Shown: positions 11,275 to 23,700, numbered from the stretch's first letter. The stretch: 64,000 nucleotides of DNA from Lasiosphaeria ovina (GCA_033439765.1 JAULSN010000004.1:382001-446000), one strand, 5' to 3'. Notes: generated by a model from the letters alone, not told the origin. A program made the numbers and translations.

Positions 11275-12251
11275 CCGTTTTGTGTTTGGCAGGGATCAGT
11301 ATGGGTGTTGCGAATTGGCGTTATAGCATGTCTTGTCTTGTCTCTTTGGAGACGAGTGGGATTTTCATTTCTAGAGCGATTGATCACAAGTTTCTTGCAG
11401 GCTAGCGAGTATTTTTTTTATACATGGCTTTCATTTTATTTTACTTTTACATTTTGGGCAACGGCATGGATTCATGAGAGAGCGGAAACTGGGGGACGGA
11501 CGTCGACTAAAAGAACAAACGAGCGGACGAGGAGGATATACCTTGCCTTGCACTGCACTGCACTGCACCGGCTGCTAGAATGCCTGCCCCCCCCTAGGCT
11601 ATATATACTGCGTGTAGTATATACCTACTACTAGATTGACTCTGCACGCGAAAAAGGCACTGGGGATTTTACTTTGCTGTTTCCTGTTTCATGTGGCGTG
11701 TTGGTGAGGATGTGCAGGACGTGTATTATATAAATAGGTGGGATAGACAGCGGGCGGATGGTAAGCGGTCGGTGTATGTACTATGTAAGAAGTGAAGAGA
11801 TGTGAAGAGATTTGCCATCGTTGCAGTTGGGTTTGTCTTCCGAGGTGTCCCCTACCAAGAGGTGTGGCGTCTTGTGAGTGAGTGAGCGATTGTTACTGCG
11901 AAGTTGGCTGTTGAGGAACCGATCTTTGTGCGTAAAGTCCGTGGATGTACAGGGAAAGGTAAAGCGGGAGGTGGTTGGTTGTTGTGTGTGTGTTCTTTCG
12001 TCAACCGTAGCAGCGACTTCCACAGGACTGGAGGGAGCCAAAGGGGTCGCTGCGATTACCTAGGTAGCCATGGAGAGACAGGAGCATCTGGGGAAATAAA
12101 ATGCTTTTGTACTCGGTATGTACGTCCGAGATGACCCCTATTCGCATTTCATCGGAAGGGAGGGAATAGAAGTGGGGCCGCGCACCCCGCTGTCATATAC
12201 CCAGTTTTCAGCCCCAATTGTCATCAAGCTCAGACCAATGAGCAGTTTCTG
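11275..12251. other. Intergenic: DET1-like 3' flank
   Basis: A T-rich 3' flank followed by mixed sequence with a short CACTGCACTGCACTGCACC array near 11550 and AT-rich TATA-like stretches. No gene is supported. Confidence 0.6.
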
Positions 12252-12322
12252 GCGTCAGTGGTTTAGTGGTAAAATCCATCGTTGCCATCGATGGGCCCCG
12301 CGTTCGATTCGCGGCTGACGCA
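12252..12322 (+). tRNA. tRNA-Gly (anticodon GCC)
   Basis: A complete intronless 71-nt cloverleaf. The acceptor stem GCGTCAG pairs with CTGACGC, followed by discriminator A. The anticodon arm is CATCG-TTGCCAT-CGATG, giving anticodon GCC. The T arm is CCGCG-TTCGATT-CGCGG and contains the B box; the A box region is TGGTTTAGTGGT. CCA is not encoded, as expected in a eukaryote. Confidence 0.97.
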
Positions 12323-12324
12323 TA

Positions 12325-12330
12325 TTTTTT
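12325..12330 (+). terminator. RNA polymerase III terminator of tRNA-Gly
   Basis: A run of six T begins three bases after the mature tRNA end, the usual Pol III stop signal. Confidence 0.9.
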
Positions 12331-13509
12331 GAAGTCTGTCTGTCACCTTTCATTCTCATTTTGTCTTTGGTCTACTTTACACGAGAAAATCTATTCGGCA
12401 CCGTAGTTAGCCAAAAGGTACGGTTCTGTACATTGAAATCCCTTGTTCTACCCGCCAGAAAATGATAAATTGATAATCGGTACAATGCAGGTTCAACTGG
12501 GCCCGGCGACCTGTAATTGAAGCCATCGCCAAATCCAGCAAGACTTCACGGGCCTCATCTAGGGCGCAGGCTTCAGCGCCCACAGCAGGCAGGGCCCGAA
12601 GAGGCATTAATAAAGGGCACACGCAGCTAATAGTGCAACGACCCGTCGGACCACCAAGGCTTCGGCAGCTACATTCAATGCCTAAGAAAGCAGTGTGATC
12701 TTGAGGATCGGTCTGCGCGGCCTGGCCTGATGTGCGAATAGTGTCAAATGTGGTGTAACTGTGGTGCGATCATATGTATGTATATGTATGTATGGATGTG
12801 GCAAATTCATCTGAAGTTTTAAATGCGCTGGCTTCGTCCCAACCCCAGGAAAAGTCTATTCTTTTTTAGGCAGTGTAACAAGAGTGGATTTTCCCCGGGC
12901 GCGGCCCACTTTGTACCACAGTTCGAATAGACTTTCTCTTTTACACGAACTTGCGAAGTCTCGTTCAATTGACTGTCTTTTTTTTTTCTCCTTTAATAGA
13001 TGGGCTCGCCACGGCTCCGCCCTTATGTTAGCTCGTGCAAGACAAGACGGAGCTCCCGCCTCTTCAAGAAAGAAACCTGACAACGAGGATGAGGGTGGGG
13101 GGCTGTTTGTTGGGTAAGTTGGCGTGTCTTCAACTGTTGGGACCCTGCAGCTACTCGTGTTTTTTGGTTGGCATTCTTTTCGTTTCCCACTCACGCCGCA
13201 CAGCCACCGCCCGGGATCTTGAAAATAGATATGGTAGCTAACTTGAAGGTAGCTAAGGCATCGGTCCGGCCGAAGCCCGCCCTATTTCGTGTCATTGTGT
13301 CAGGTAAGGCGCTGCCAGACTACATGACTATTATCTAGGCATATCCATATTCCAAAAACATTAGAACAAAACACCACCGAGTCCAGCCCGTGCTTTTCTC
13401 TCTCTCCCTCGCGGACGGACACGTCGACTCCCCAGTGCGGCGATTAGAACCGCAGGCAACCAATCCATGGAAACCTCGTCGCGCCGCGCCGCCGGCCTGC
13501 CCGCCGGCC
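12331..13509. other. Intergenic after tRNA-Gly
   Basis: Mixed sequence without a supported gene. A short TATGTATG array lies near 12775-12795. Open frames (for example minus 12856-13194) have no domain-like content. Confidence 0.55.
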
Positions 13510-13750
13510 TCACGTTTTGGGCGCCCACATGTAGACGTATGGCCGAGATTTGTCTCTGGAGAGTTCCACCTGGGCGATTCGGCTGGAGAATTGAGGGCGG
13601 AGCTTTTTCCAAGCTGCGGCGCTGACCCAGTCGACAATCACCTTCTCCGCGTTGTCCGAGATGGGCTGGAACGGTAATAAAAACTGTGGCAGATGCTTGG
13701 CCTCCTCGGGATGCGGATTCTTATAGTCGGTGGTCTTGGGAACGATACGC
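13510..13750 (-). pseudogene. Unrecognised minus-strand gene remnant (C-terminal piece)
   Basis: From about 13750 down to a stop at 13510 the minus strand reads as about 80 residues of protein-like sequence. It includes GRIVPKTTDYKNPHPEEAKH, then KVIVDWVSAAAWKKLRPQF and ends YVYMWAPKT. Its composition looks coding (balanced charged and aromatic residues), unlike the surrounding random frames. No start, no upstream exon and no recognised family can be given. Beyond about 13750 the same frame overlaps the plus-strand remnant and loses protein-like character, so the piece is probably cut off at its 5' side. Confidence 0.4.
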
Positions 13751-13761
13751 CCAGGGAGATG

Positions 13762-14287
13762 TGGCTGTCGACAAACTACTCGCGGGTCATCGGCACTGTC
13801 GAGTTCCGGCGGCAGGGCGAGGCCAGCGAGTTCGAGCTGGCCGAGAAGCAGGTCGTCTTCGCCCTCTCCCAGTACATGGCGGCTCTGTACGTGGAGCCGT
13901 AGGTCCAGCATTCCCATACCACGCACGAGCCAGTTGTCGACGCATACATTGCCTCTCTCGTCAAGGGCATGCAGGCCCTGCCCGAGGAGAGCCGGTTGGA
14001 CGCCGCCGACTTCAAGGCCTAGCTCGAGAATCTAAAGGCCAAAAACATGAGTGCTGCCCAGCCCGGGAAGGTCTCGGGCGCTTCTAACAGGAAACTTCTC
14101 TCCGCCTATAAGGTCAGTTAACCTACCCCCCTTCCCTCCTCCGCGTTCACGCACATCATTATATACACTACCTAGGTAGGCTGCTTGCTGACTCTCTCTG
14201 GGTGCGAGTTAACTTGAACAGCTCGACGGCACCCTGTGGGCCATCACAGAGGCCGAGAAAGCAAAATACGCCATAGGAGGAAAGTAA
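13762..14287 (+). pseudogene. Broken gene with two in-frame TAG stops, function unknown
   Basis: One reading frame runs from about 13762 (MWLSTNYSRVIGTVEFRRQG) to a GT-AG intron and a last exon at 14222-14287 ending AKYAIGGK and TAA. It is interrupted by TAG at 13900-13902 and TAG at 14020-14022 without any frame change. Between and after the stops the frame keeps protein-like segments, such as VVDAYIASLVKGMQALPEES and GTLWAITEAEKAKY. Each stop is one C-to-T change from CAG (Gln), the change that repeat-induced point mutation makes at CpA. The intron boundaries (GTCAGT at about 14113, CAG at 14221) are still usable. The 5' part is missing or replaced. The family is not recognised. Confidence 0.55.
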
Positions 14288-16394
14288 CGCCGAAGCGCAT
14301 GCAGAGCCGCCGTCTAGTACCGAAGGCATAGACTAGACTCGGGAAGAAATGGGTTGTGATTAATCGTTCGACAAAGGCCCGGTCGATGCATTGCATGTCA
14401 AGAAGAGAAAATTGACGAAGGGCCCCAGCCCCAATCTGACGCCCAAAAGCGCAGGCGGTGAGTGGGTTCGATCATATTGACGTGATCCAGAGAAAGAAGA
14501 AAAAAATAGGGCGGGCTAGGTGCCGAAGAGGAGCATGTGAATTCAAAAATAATATATACTGAGGCGAAATCGGCCCGTTGTTTAGATGACAGAGCACCAC
14601 CTTTGGGTCTCTGCTGGCATCAACTCGGGTTGTTTCTCTCCTGCCATTTATTTGCCTTAGCTACCTACCTACCTAAAGAATAGAAATCGAAATACAGGCC
14701 GGGGCTGGTTACCGGCTCGCATATTACTTATATCATCATGATGGTCCTTCATTGCCTTGCTTCTAATTATCGTGACGTGCAGCGTTCGTTGTCAACAACC
14801 CGAGCAACTCAACCATAGGGTTCCAAGAGATATTGAGTATATAACATGGAAGGCAGATTCGCGGTTTCATAGGTATATAGTCTGATTTGATTTAATTACA
14901 TTGAATTGTTTCACCGAGTTTTTGATACGGAACTGAATAAATAACAAGTAGTGACCATCTTAAGGGCTCTCCAAGCATGTTATCATGTTCCTGTTTAGAC
15001 ATGTAAGCTAACATATTCCTCATTCCCCTTCCTCCTTCTATACCGCAGAAGTGAACCAACTGTCTTGAGAATACGCTACCTAGCAAGTCAGGAAGGGGAG
15101 TTGAGCGGCCCTTTTCTTTCTTTCCTTCTTCCTTTTTGCCTCCGGCGGCCCTCCAGGGGCCCCTGCAGCGGGCTGCTCGCTGCGCTCGAAAGTCGTTCTT
15201 TTTCTTAGACTCTCCGGAAGGAGTTATTATTTTGGCCTTATCAGATCGACTAATCTCCCTCTCCGGATTTCGAACTGACCAGTCCCTGGCTGAGAAAGGT
15301 TCGGGTTAGATAAGGAGTTGACAAAAATGCCTTACTCCGTTACCTATGCCACCTTACGGCTGGCAGGCTCGCTGACAGTGGCTCCAGTGGTTCCGTTCGG
15401 CTTAATAAGACAGCTACTTTGGCATGTTTGTCGTGTCAAGGCTCTAGTGTAAGAAATGCCGGATTCTGAAGCTCCTCACTCAATTGCTTCAACCCTTAAC
15501 CAGGGTCATGTCATAAGGCTAAGCCGCGTAGTAAAGTATATATTTGCATATGGCCTTCTTAACTCGGCTGAAAATGTATTGCTTTCATCGTGGTTGGATA
15601 GGTGAAAGGTGGAAATCCACATCAAACAGTAGTACTGCTACTTGACCCCCTTCACTCACCTACACTTTCGTCTAGACTTGTACCCTCTGGGTTTCCCAGC
15701 CACGATGCAAATAGTACCATTAGAATCGCCTCAAAACAGTAATCTTCCAAATAGTTATTATATGCGGCCTGCCCGTAAGTTTGGCCCGTGGTTGTGGTTT
15801 GAAGGTAGTAGAATCTAGCTGGAATTTAGCATTGCGACAACAACCGCCGGTAATGCTGCTCCGAGCGCTGCCCTTACCGTAGCCCTGGCCATCGTCATCG
15901 TTTACCATAATCCCCATGGGGAGGAGTCACGCAACAGCATGCTCCTTCACTGCCATCAAGCCGGCATTGTGATGGCTGTTGCTGGGGGAACTGTGCTGCA
16001 TTATCCGGGTGGGAAGCTCGGAGATGATTCTGCGTGTGAGAGCTCAGGCACAGTCTTCTTCACGCTGCTAGTATGCAGTACTGACCAAATTCTTGCAGAG
16101 AGATACCTAGGTAGTTGCCGTCAACCGACATGCAGCATGGACCTTTCTTCTTGCCGTCTTCCAAACGCCTCGCCAATAGCGCCGCTTGCACTGTATACCA
16201 GCGAGACAACAAGCTAGGGGGCGAATATTACAATGGCATGGCTTTTATGGACGCATGGAAAGTCTAAAGCGGGCGAGTGAAGAGGCGAAAGCAAAGCAAA
16301 ATGGGGGAAGATTATCATCACCCGTGTAAGAACACAAACAAAACAAACCCCCTTTCCTTGTCTGACAGCCCACACCCCCTTTACAACCTAGAAC

Positions 16395-16396
<2 letters not shown>
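14288..16396. other. Intergenic, partly AT-rich
   Basis: A comparatively AT-rich stretch (especially about 14500-15100 and 15400-15800). It holds repeat copy B at 15138-15219, several CCTACCTACC/CCTAGGTAGG motifs and no supported gene. It may contain decayed transposon sequence, but nothing is recognisable at the protein level. Confidence 0.55.
15138..15219 (-). repeat. Dispersed repeat copy B (inverted relative to 3794-3883)
   Basis: The reverse complement matches the copy at 3794-3883: GAACG, TTTCGAGCGCAGCGAGCAGC and GGAGGGCCGCCGGAGGC in order, with scattered substitutions. The two copies are 11.3 kb apart and inverted. Confidence 0.7.

Positions 16397-16462
<66 letters not shown>
16397..16462 (+). 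repeat. AAC trinucleotide microsatellite, about 22 copies
   Basis: About 66 bases of uninterrupted AAC. The apparent poly-Asn and poly-Cys frames through it are artefacts of the repeat. Confidence 0.97.
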
Positions 16463-16463
<1 letters not shown>

Positions 16464-17548
16464 CAAGCGGATATCTCGCACCGTCGTGATCACTACCACT
16501 AGGCGGCTATCCAGCACGTCGCCAAGTAGACAAGGAGCCGGGTCCGAAGACGACCTAGCTGCACTGCTGCCCTCACTCCATGATAGCTCACCTGTACGAT
16601 ACGATACGAACACGACACGTTTCATGCGCGCCCGCCCTGTCACTTTTTGCCCCTCCTGAGCCCGTCGAAGAAATCCAAGCTATACGACAACAAAGCGTCG
16701 CGTAAGGTACCTTAGGTAATTCCCTCAAACCCGCTCCACAAAACATCACCCCCTTTATTTATTTTATTTTATATCTTCTGCTAGCAGGCCAGATGCGACA
16801 TATTCCCTGTCTGCCAGTCCCATTGTCGCGTACACTGTGCACGACGCCCGCTTTGTGTTATTTCGCGCAGTCGCCCGATGCCGTGCCACGGTTTCACGAC
16901 AGACGAGACCAGAGACAGAGACAGTGACACAGTTCCAGCGGGCTAGCCAGCCACCCACAAATTCTCTGCCTGTCACTCTGCCTCTGTCTCCACAGACAAC
17001 TGCACGATGGAAAGACATTGCGCGTTCAAAAAACCTCTCAACTCGTGGAAACGTCATCAACTGGGCTGGTCGGTTAGGCAGACAGATAGGCAGACCAGCA
17101 CGAGAACCATCGCCAGCCAGGCAGACATTTTAATTTTTATATTGTTGACCCGCAATATGGGTAACTCACCCGTGGCAAAGTACTGCAAAGCCTACGACGA
17201 CGAACCACCATCACCAACAGCACCAGCATACCTACAGCCTCACACGCAGCTTGTCGAGGACTTGTGCTGGGATAGCCTACAGCCTACTACAGCCTACAGT
17301 ATATATATGTATGTACTGTTGCCCTGACCTCTAGGCAACAGGCATCTGTTTTGTCTAGCTGGTGGAGCGGTAGCTCACGACAGGACTTCTTTCGGAGGGG
17401 TGCTTGCTAGTCACATACAATCTCTACACGCCAAACCATCCAAACTCCTGGTCTGGTCTACATATGTACGTACGTACACCTTGCACACATCCACATCCAG
17501 TCACATAGCTCTCAAGACTGGCAACGCACTCACTCTCGTGCAACTCGT

Positions 17549-17549
<1 letters not shown>

Positions 17550-17578
<29 letters not shown>
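17550..17578 (+). repeat. CA dinucleotide microsatellite
   Basis: About 14 perfect CA units, flanked shortly after by alternating TACG repeats (CGTACGTACGTACG), a stretch prone to Z-DNA. Confidence 0.95.
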
Positions 17579-17580
<2 letters not shown>

Positions 17581-17920
17581 TGCGTACGTACGTACGTAAC
17601 ACGCCATACGCAATAGAAATACCCGGGAACCTTTGCCTTGCCTTCTCTTTCCCTCCTACTTTATCCTCTTACTCATCCACCACCTCTACTCCGGCGGATC
17701 CGACCCGACCCGGTCCAATCCGATCCGGTGCTCAAGCCGAGCAGTGCAGAGCAACACGGGCGGGGAACGGAACATGGTGAGTGGTAGTACCGTATGCACA
17801 CAGGGCGTGATATACTATATAATTATATGATATGATATTAGGGATAGATATGGTAAGAATGGGTGGGGGAGAACTCGGAGAAACACACATACAGGCAGAC
17901 AGAAAGACAGACAGAAAGAA

Positions 17921-17989
<69 letters not shown>
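17921..17989 (+). repeat. GACA tetranucleotide microsatellite
   Basis: About 17 tandem GACA units, with an imperfect extension to the left from about 17893. Open frames on both strands here are repeat artefacts. Confidence 0.95.
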
Positions 17990-17991
<2 letters not shown>

Positions 17992-20413
17992 CGGATAGCG
18001 GCAGCTGTCTTTCTGTCTGACTGCTTGCCTGTCACTGTCACTGTCACTGCCTACCTGTCAGTCAGTCTTGGCTCAAGGCCGAGACAAGAAAAGACTAGAC
18101 TGCACTGCACTGCACCACACCTAACCACGGCAGCAGCATCAACGGCGACGACGGCAACGGGTAACGGCGGCGACGACAGCGCGATAGACGGCCACAGCTA
18201 ACTGCCTGGCTGGCTTTCCGCTACGAATGCCATACTGGGTCTAAACCCTTAGCTTGCTGTCTAGTATACCTTCCCACAGAGCAACAGCAACAGCAACAAC
18301 ACCGTAGAAGGATGGACGACACACAAGACCTGGCTGCCGTGTAACCTCGCGTCTGTCTGTCCGGCTGCCTTTGTGTAAAAGGACACACACACACACACAC
18401 GCACTCACACAGTGATATCATCGAGTAGAGTAAATAACACACCCATCAACCCACTCACTGGTGGACCAACCAGCCGACGCCAGCGGGCTGCCCAAACAGA
18501 CGATGCCGAGCCCACGAGCGACACACAGCAGACTGTATGTCCACACACACACACACACAGCAACCCACCTTCCCTACCTACCTTATTCCGTCACTGTTAA
18601 GGTGGACATATACAACGCCAGGCAATAGTTACCAAAGGCGGGCGTGGCTTGGTACAGTACAGCAAACCAGCTTTTGGTAGAGGCGATGGCAGGACAGGGT
18701 AGCAGCAAGCACGCCTCGACTTCCGTTCTCTCGCCCACGCCATGCCATACAGCCAACACTAGCAGCAGCGGAAATGCCACCACCTTCTGCTTCCCCCTTC
18801 GCACTTAGATTGATTGCATTGCGCGAGTGTCGACACTTTCCAGTCTAGCAACCCGAACCTGTTTTTTTCTGTCTCTGGTTTGCAGTTGCCCAATGTAGGG
18901 ACTGGGAAACCAAGCTCGCGATTGAAACAAGCCAAATATAGACACTTGCCACTATTTGGTCGCATTTGTGATAAAGTCGTCTCTCAACCTGGGTAGCAAC
19001 CCACTTGATTGCTTGCGACACGAGAAACCATGGAACTGGAGGACCCTGCCTGCCTTTCCCAGCGGCCAAAGCGGAAAAGGGCGCGGGAATGTATGTACGA
19101 CGTTAGCTGCCGGAGTGATCGACGCTGAGAGCGCCCGGCCGCTGTGGTGGAGGGAGACAGGAAACAGGAGTGGCAAGCCTGGCCGGCATGTCGTCCCCGG
19201 AACCTGTTCCTGCAGACGGACATGACCCTCTTCCACCCCGTCCGGTGCGCATAATCTGTCAGTCCGCGAGTTGCACCACATCACATGGCGGCGGACGTCG
19301 TGGCCCACTGTTTTCTCTTGCTCCATTTTTTTGCGTGCTTAGCTTGGCTGGAGTGTGTCCTGGTGATCTGTGTCTCTCAGATAGCAGCAACTGATACGAG
19401 GACACCACCCGTCGAGCAGGCGTGGAGTGGAGCGTCTCTCGCTTCTTGCGCGGCCTCGCAGTATTGTAGGTTAGCAGGACGAGAGGCCAATGAGCTTGGG
19501 GATGGCCCTCGTGCCTGTCCGCGGGGGCGTCTATGGGCGCGCACAGCCAGTTGCATGTCTCTGATGTGTAATCCGGAATGGATGCTGCTGCACTGGGCAA
19601 ATGGGGACCGCCGATGGCCTTTGGTGGCTGCGGTTGACCGGCGACGGCTGGCTTTTGGGCTGGATATGCACGCCATACACTTGCATATCTACGAACTGGA
19701 GAACCCGCTCACTCCATCTTCCCTGGTTGGGTGGGCGCCTTGGGGTGGGTGGTGGTGGGAAGTGGATGGCGGGTGGTTGTGGTGGGTGGTGGGTGCATGC
19801 ACGGCAACCCGTCGTCGCGGCCTGTTTGCTGCGTTCTGTATGCCTCTCCTCTCAGAGAGGGACAGGCTCGGCAAGATGGCCATCTTGTTTCTCATGGGCT
19901 TTGTCTCAGCCATGCGAATATTGCTGCACCTGTCTGCCCATGCCAGCCAGCCAGAAGCCAGCCGCAGGCCCACACAGGTCCGCCGCGGCCGTCCGCCGCT
20001 GGCTCGCAGTTGGAAAGCTCCGAGTTGGTGTGCGTGGGTGTGTGTGTGTGTGTGCGTTTTGCGAAAGGAGAGAGGGTGGCCGCAGGTGCCTCGGTACGGG
20101 GGCCGGCCAATGACGGCGCCGTGGGCGAATCCAAGAGGACGGAGCTTCGGCAGCCCCAAGGCCAAGCACCCCCCCCCAGCTAGCAACCTGGCCATTAACA
20201 GAGAGTGCTTTCGCCGACAGGAAAGGGCACCATCCCATCAGCAAATTCCCACTCCCACCACGACTACCCCACGTCCATCTATTATGGATGTTACAAGCGT
20301 AAGCGACATATTCCCCAGACAGACAGATTGATTGCGTTGCAACCCCTTGGCAGCAGAGAGGACCCTGGGGGTTCCTAGGTAACCAGGTCCTGGCCCTGGA
20401 AGTTGCTCTCAAG

Positions 20414-20440
20414 TGCTGCTGCTGCTGCTGCTGCTGCTGT
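20414..20440 (+). repeat. CTG trinucleotide repeat, 9 copies
   Basis: Nine TGC/CTG units outside any supported gene. Confidence 0.93.
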
Positions 20441-20727
20441 CTCGCAGTCGCAGTCGTGGGTGCAGTTGCAGGTGCAGCAAAGCCACCCACGAAAGCCATT
20501 TCGGGCAATCCGCGCGGGTGCGGGTGCGGGTGTTCAAGGCAGAGGGGAGAGCTGGTGTTTGACTTCGGGTGCTGTTGCTGCTGCTTTACTGCTTTACTGC
20601 TGCTGATCCTCCCACTCATGCTCCCACAAACTTGGGGGTCCTTTGGAATCGAGGGCAGTGATAGGGAGCAAGATCGGAGGAACTGGCCAGAAGAAGCAAG
20701 CCGGAGGGGCGTCTGCGTGTCTCGGAG

Positions 20728-20768
<41 letters not shown>
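20728..20768 (+). repeat. Pyrimidine tract: C10 followed by CT repeat
   Basis: Ten C followed by about 16 CT units give 41 bases of pure pyrimidine on the plus strand, a mirror-repeat type sequence capable of triplex (H-DNA) formation. Confidence 0.93.
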
Positions 20769-20772
<4 letters not shown>

Positions 20773-23700
20773 GTCTCTCACAGTACATCTCAGCACGCTC
20801 ACGACCCCCAAGGCGGGCACCTAGGCTAGGTAGCTAGGTATTCACCAACAGGCCAACACTGGCCACCTGGTTTTCCCGCATACTCCGTATCTTAGATGCA
20901 TGTCCGGTAGCCGTATCTCTCGCTGCGCAGTATGCAGCAGCGTGTGTTGGTTGGAGAGGTGCTGGCTGAGGGCAACCAAATACGAGTCCGCGGGGTATGT
21001 ATGTACAGTACCTACAGTATGTGCCTGGAAGGCCGTGGAAAGGGCGGGGGAGGGTGCGGGCCAAGAGTTGAAATCTGACTGCGTCTTGTGCACCAAGGAG
21101 GTTGCCGCTCCGTCCGTACGTAGTAGCTAGCGTCTTGCTTCTGAAGCAGCAGCAGCAGCAGCAGCACAACTCGTAAACAGCCCTTAGCCCTGTTCTTGCG
21201 CCAAGATGCCTACCTTATGCTAGGGACGAGAGACGACGACGACGAGACGACGACCATGGCCCCGATTTGGTGCCATTCTGCCATGTGTATTGTGTGCCTC
21301 TCAATCTCCGGGCGACCACTTGGATCGGGTAGGCGCAAGGCCGCCAACACTCCTTCCTGGCCTGGGCTGCTCAAAAGAGAAAGAGCATACCGGCCTCGGC
21401 AGGCTCTGAAGGAGCCTGTCATGCAGGTGAGGCCCTCCTGCTTTCCGCAACGGGCGATATGATAGCTCACATCTTGGGGTTTGGATTTGCATTTGGGGAT
21501 GGTGCCAATGGATGGGGACGGGGATGGGTGCGCGGCCAACCTACCTGCTTGTGCAGTCCCGTGGCCGGATGCTCAGGTCCCTACAGCATGTAGGCATCCC
21601 ATCCCCTCAGGGCCCAGCAGATAAGGTTGGTTGTGTGTATGTATGTATGGCTAAAGGAAGGGGACTCGGGGTCGAACCTGAACGTCCAGCGTCCGCTATC
21701 CGACGCTCAGAGTTCGGATTGCCCTATCTCGAGAGCTACGGCATGGTCGCTATCCGCCAAATGCGAACACGAGAGATACGCAGAGGCTGTCTCGCACTTG
21801 ACTTTTGTTTGCCGGGTCTTGGGTAGGTAGGTATTTGAGTCCTAGTCGCCAACATCTGAGACTCGCCTTTAGCGTCGCCAATCCATGGAAGCCGTTGTTC
21901 AATGCACGTTCCATGTGTGTTAAACTACCCCCCGCACGCACTTGTCTAGTGTAGATAGGCTCGAAAAAGGAGGCAAGCCAGGGTGGGTAGGAGGGAAAGC
22001 TAGCTAGCAGCAGGCAAATATGCATCCCCAAGGCATGTGGGAGAGCAGGGCATGGATCGGAGTATTCCATCCATATCCATGAAATCCATTCGTCCATCCC
22101 AACTCTCGAGCATTTTGGCCTTGCAGGCGTCGTCACACTAACCTCAAGCTAAGTGACAAGAGCGAAGCCAAGCCTCTCGAAAAATGGCTGAAAACAACGT
22201 CGTGCATCTCAACGAGACCAAAGGTGGCTCCCAACCCCAACCCCAACCCCGCGATACACGACACCATCTTCTTTTTCGCACGCCGTTTTATGGCAGGTGA
22301 CTTTGCTAGTCTCGAGAGCTCAGGGGCTTACGGGCATCACTTGACGCTCGAGCAGCCCTCAAATTGCCCACTCCATGATTCATCATTCGTCTAATGCTGC
22401 TGCTAGCTCGCCGGACGCAACGGCCATGCTTTGCACACGAGAGAGAGAACATGACCTGTAACAAAAAAAACGGCCTCATTTCTTCCGCCGAACTTTTCAT
22501 CTCTAATCGTTAGTTTTGGCTCACCCATTCCTTGGCGGCGGTTCCAGTCGTATGGTTTTGCCTGGTCATTTTCTCTCTCGCCACTCCTTCTGGTGACAGC
22601 GCAATTCCGGCCGCCGTTCTGGTGTGACGAGACTTGCAGAGTGCTTTGCTTTGCTTGCTTGCTTGCTGCTAACTAAGGTAGTGTGCGGAGTAGCCCGTTC
22701 GGGACATGGCACACAAACACACACAGACACACAACACAGCCCAGGCTGGGGCCCGAAGCTCTGGACAGCTTTGTTGTTTCAGTTTTAGCCTCGTCGTTAT
22801 TTGGGGGAAAGGGTGGGAATCCTTTTCCCGTCCGTCCGTCCGTCTGCTCTCAAACTAGTTCCCAAACCACAGTCGAGCGTTCCCGGGTTCGTGTTTCGCA
22901 CGCATGAGGGACGGGACCACTAGCGGGCTTGGGGTTTTAGCGTTCTCCAGCAGCCAGCCTGCCTTTAGTACCAATCTCTCGTCTTGTCGTTAATGTCTGT
23001 CCTCTCTTTTGCTCGTCGTCCTGGTTGTTAGTCTACGTAGCAATTGTATCCAAGAAAGTGGAGTTTGGCGTGGATAGGATGGCATTCTGCCAAAACTAAG
23101 CCACTCTCAAAGTCTCTAGGCGAGCATGGCTTCGAAATGGCCCGGCTTTGGGCGGCCATGCCTGGCCTTGACGAGATGCCGGCTTATGGAATTGGGATTA
23201 CATGCTGCTTGCTGATGCTGGGTGCTCTGTCTCAGGCCCGGGTTGCAGTCATTCAGCCGGGCGTTTCGCCATATCACCAAAAAGATTGATGTTGTGCCCG
23301 TGTGTTCCGACTGTGGCTGATGTTTGAAGCGCAGATACCAAAGGCTGGAAGGTGTGGCGTCGACTCGATTTCGCAACGGTGGCGCCCCCCCCAGGTTCGG
23401 GTGCTGGCGTTTCCATCCAACTAGGGGCCCATGATTTCCCTCCCCCTTGCCCTCGCGGCACTTGAAGGGACGCTACAATTCTGTTGGCTTTTCTTTTTTT
23501 GTGTTTTTCGGCCAACGTTTGTGACGAGTCCGCAAGCATCTACAAGCAGCACTAGGGTCGGCCACAAGCCTGCTTGGTGCCCGAGCTTTGACACGCTGGG
23601 GCTTCGGTGGCGCTCTGATTGTGGGGGATGAACGCTTGGTTTCTCGCCGACGCAGTCAGTCCGACATTCCCCAGCTTGGTGTTTGGAGCAGGCACCAAGG

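Noticed and set aside
15255..15300. B-box-like sequence on the minus strand (AGTTCGAAATCC), possible tRNA or SINE
   Set aside because: No matching A box, acceptor stem or cloverleaf could be built around it.
16277..16643. Frames with poly-Asn or poly-Cys
   Set aside because: They are translations of the AAC microsatellite.
17832..18047. Possible CRISPR-like array of short repeats
   Set aside because: It is a simple GACA microsatellite without spacers, in a eukaryotic genome.
19285..20331. A 348-codon plus-strand frame in the desert
   Set aside because: It runs through a GT repeat and a GGTGGG-rich stretch, has high Trp/Cys/Arg and no domain, and other frames of similar length overlap it on both strands.
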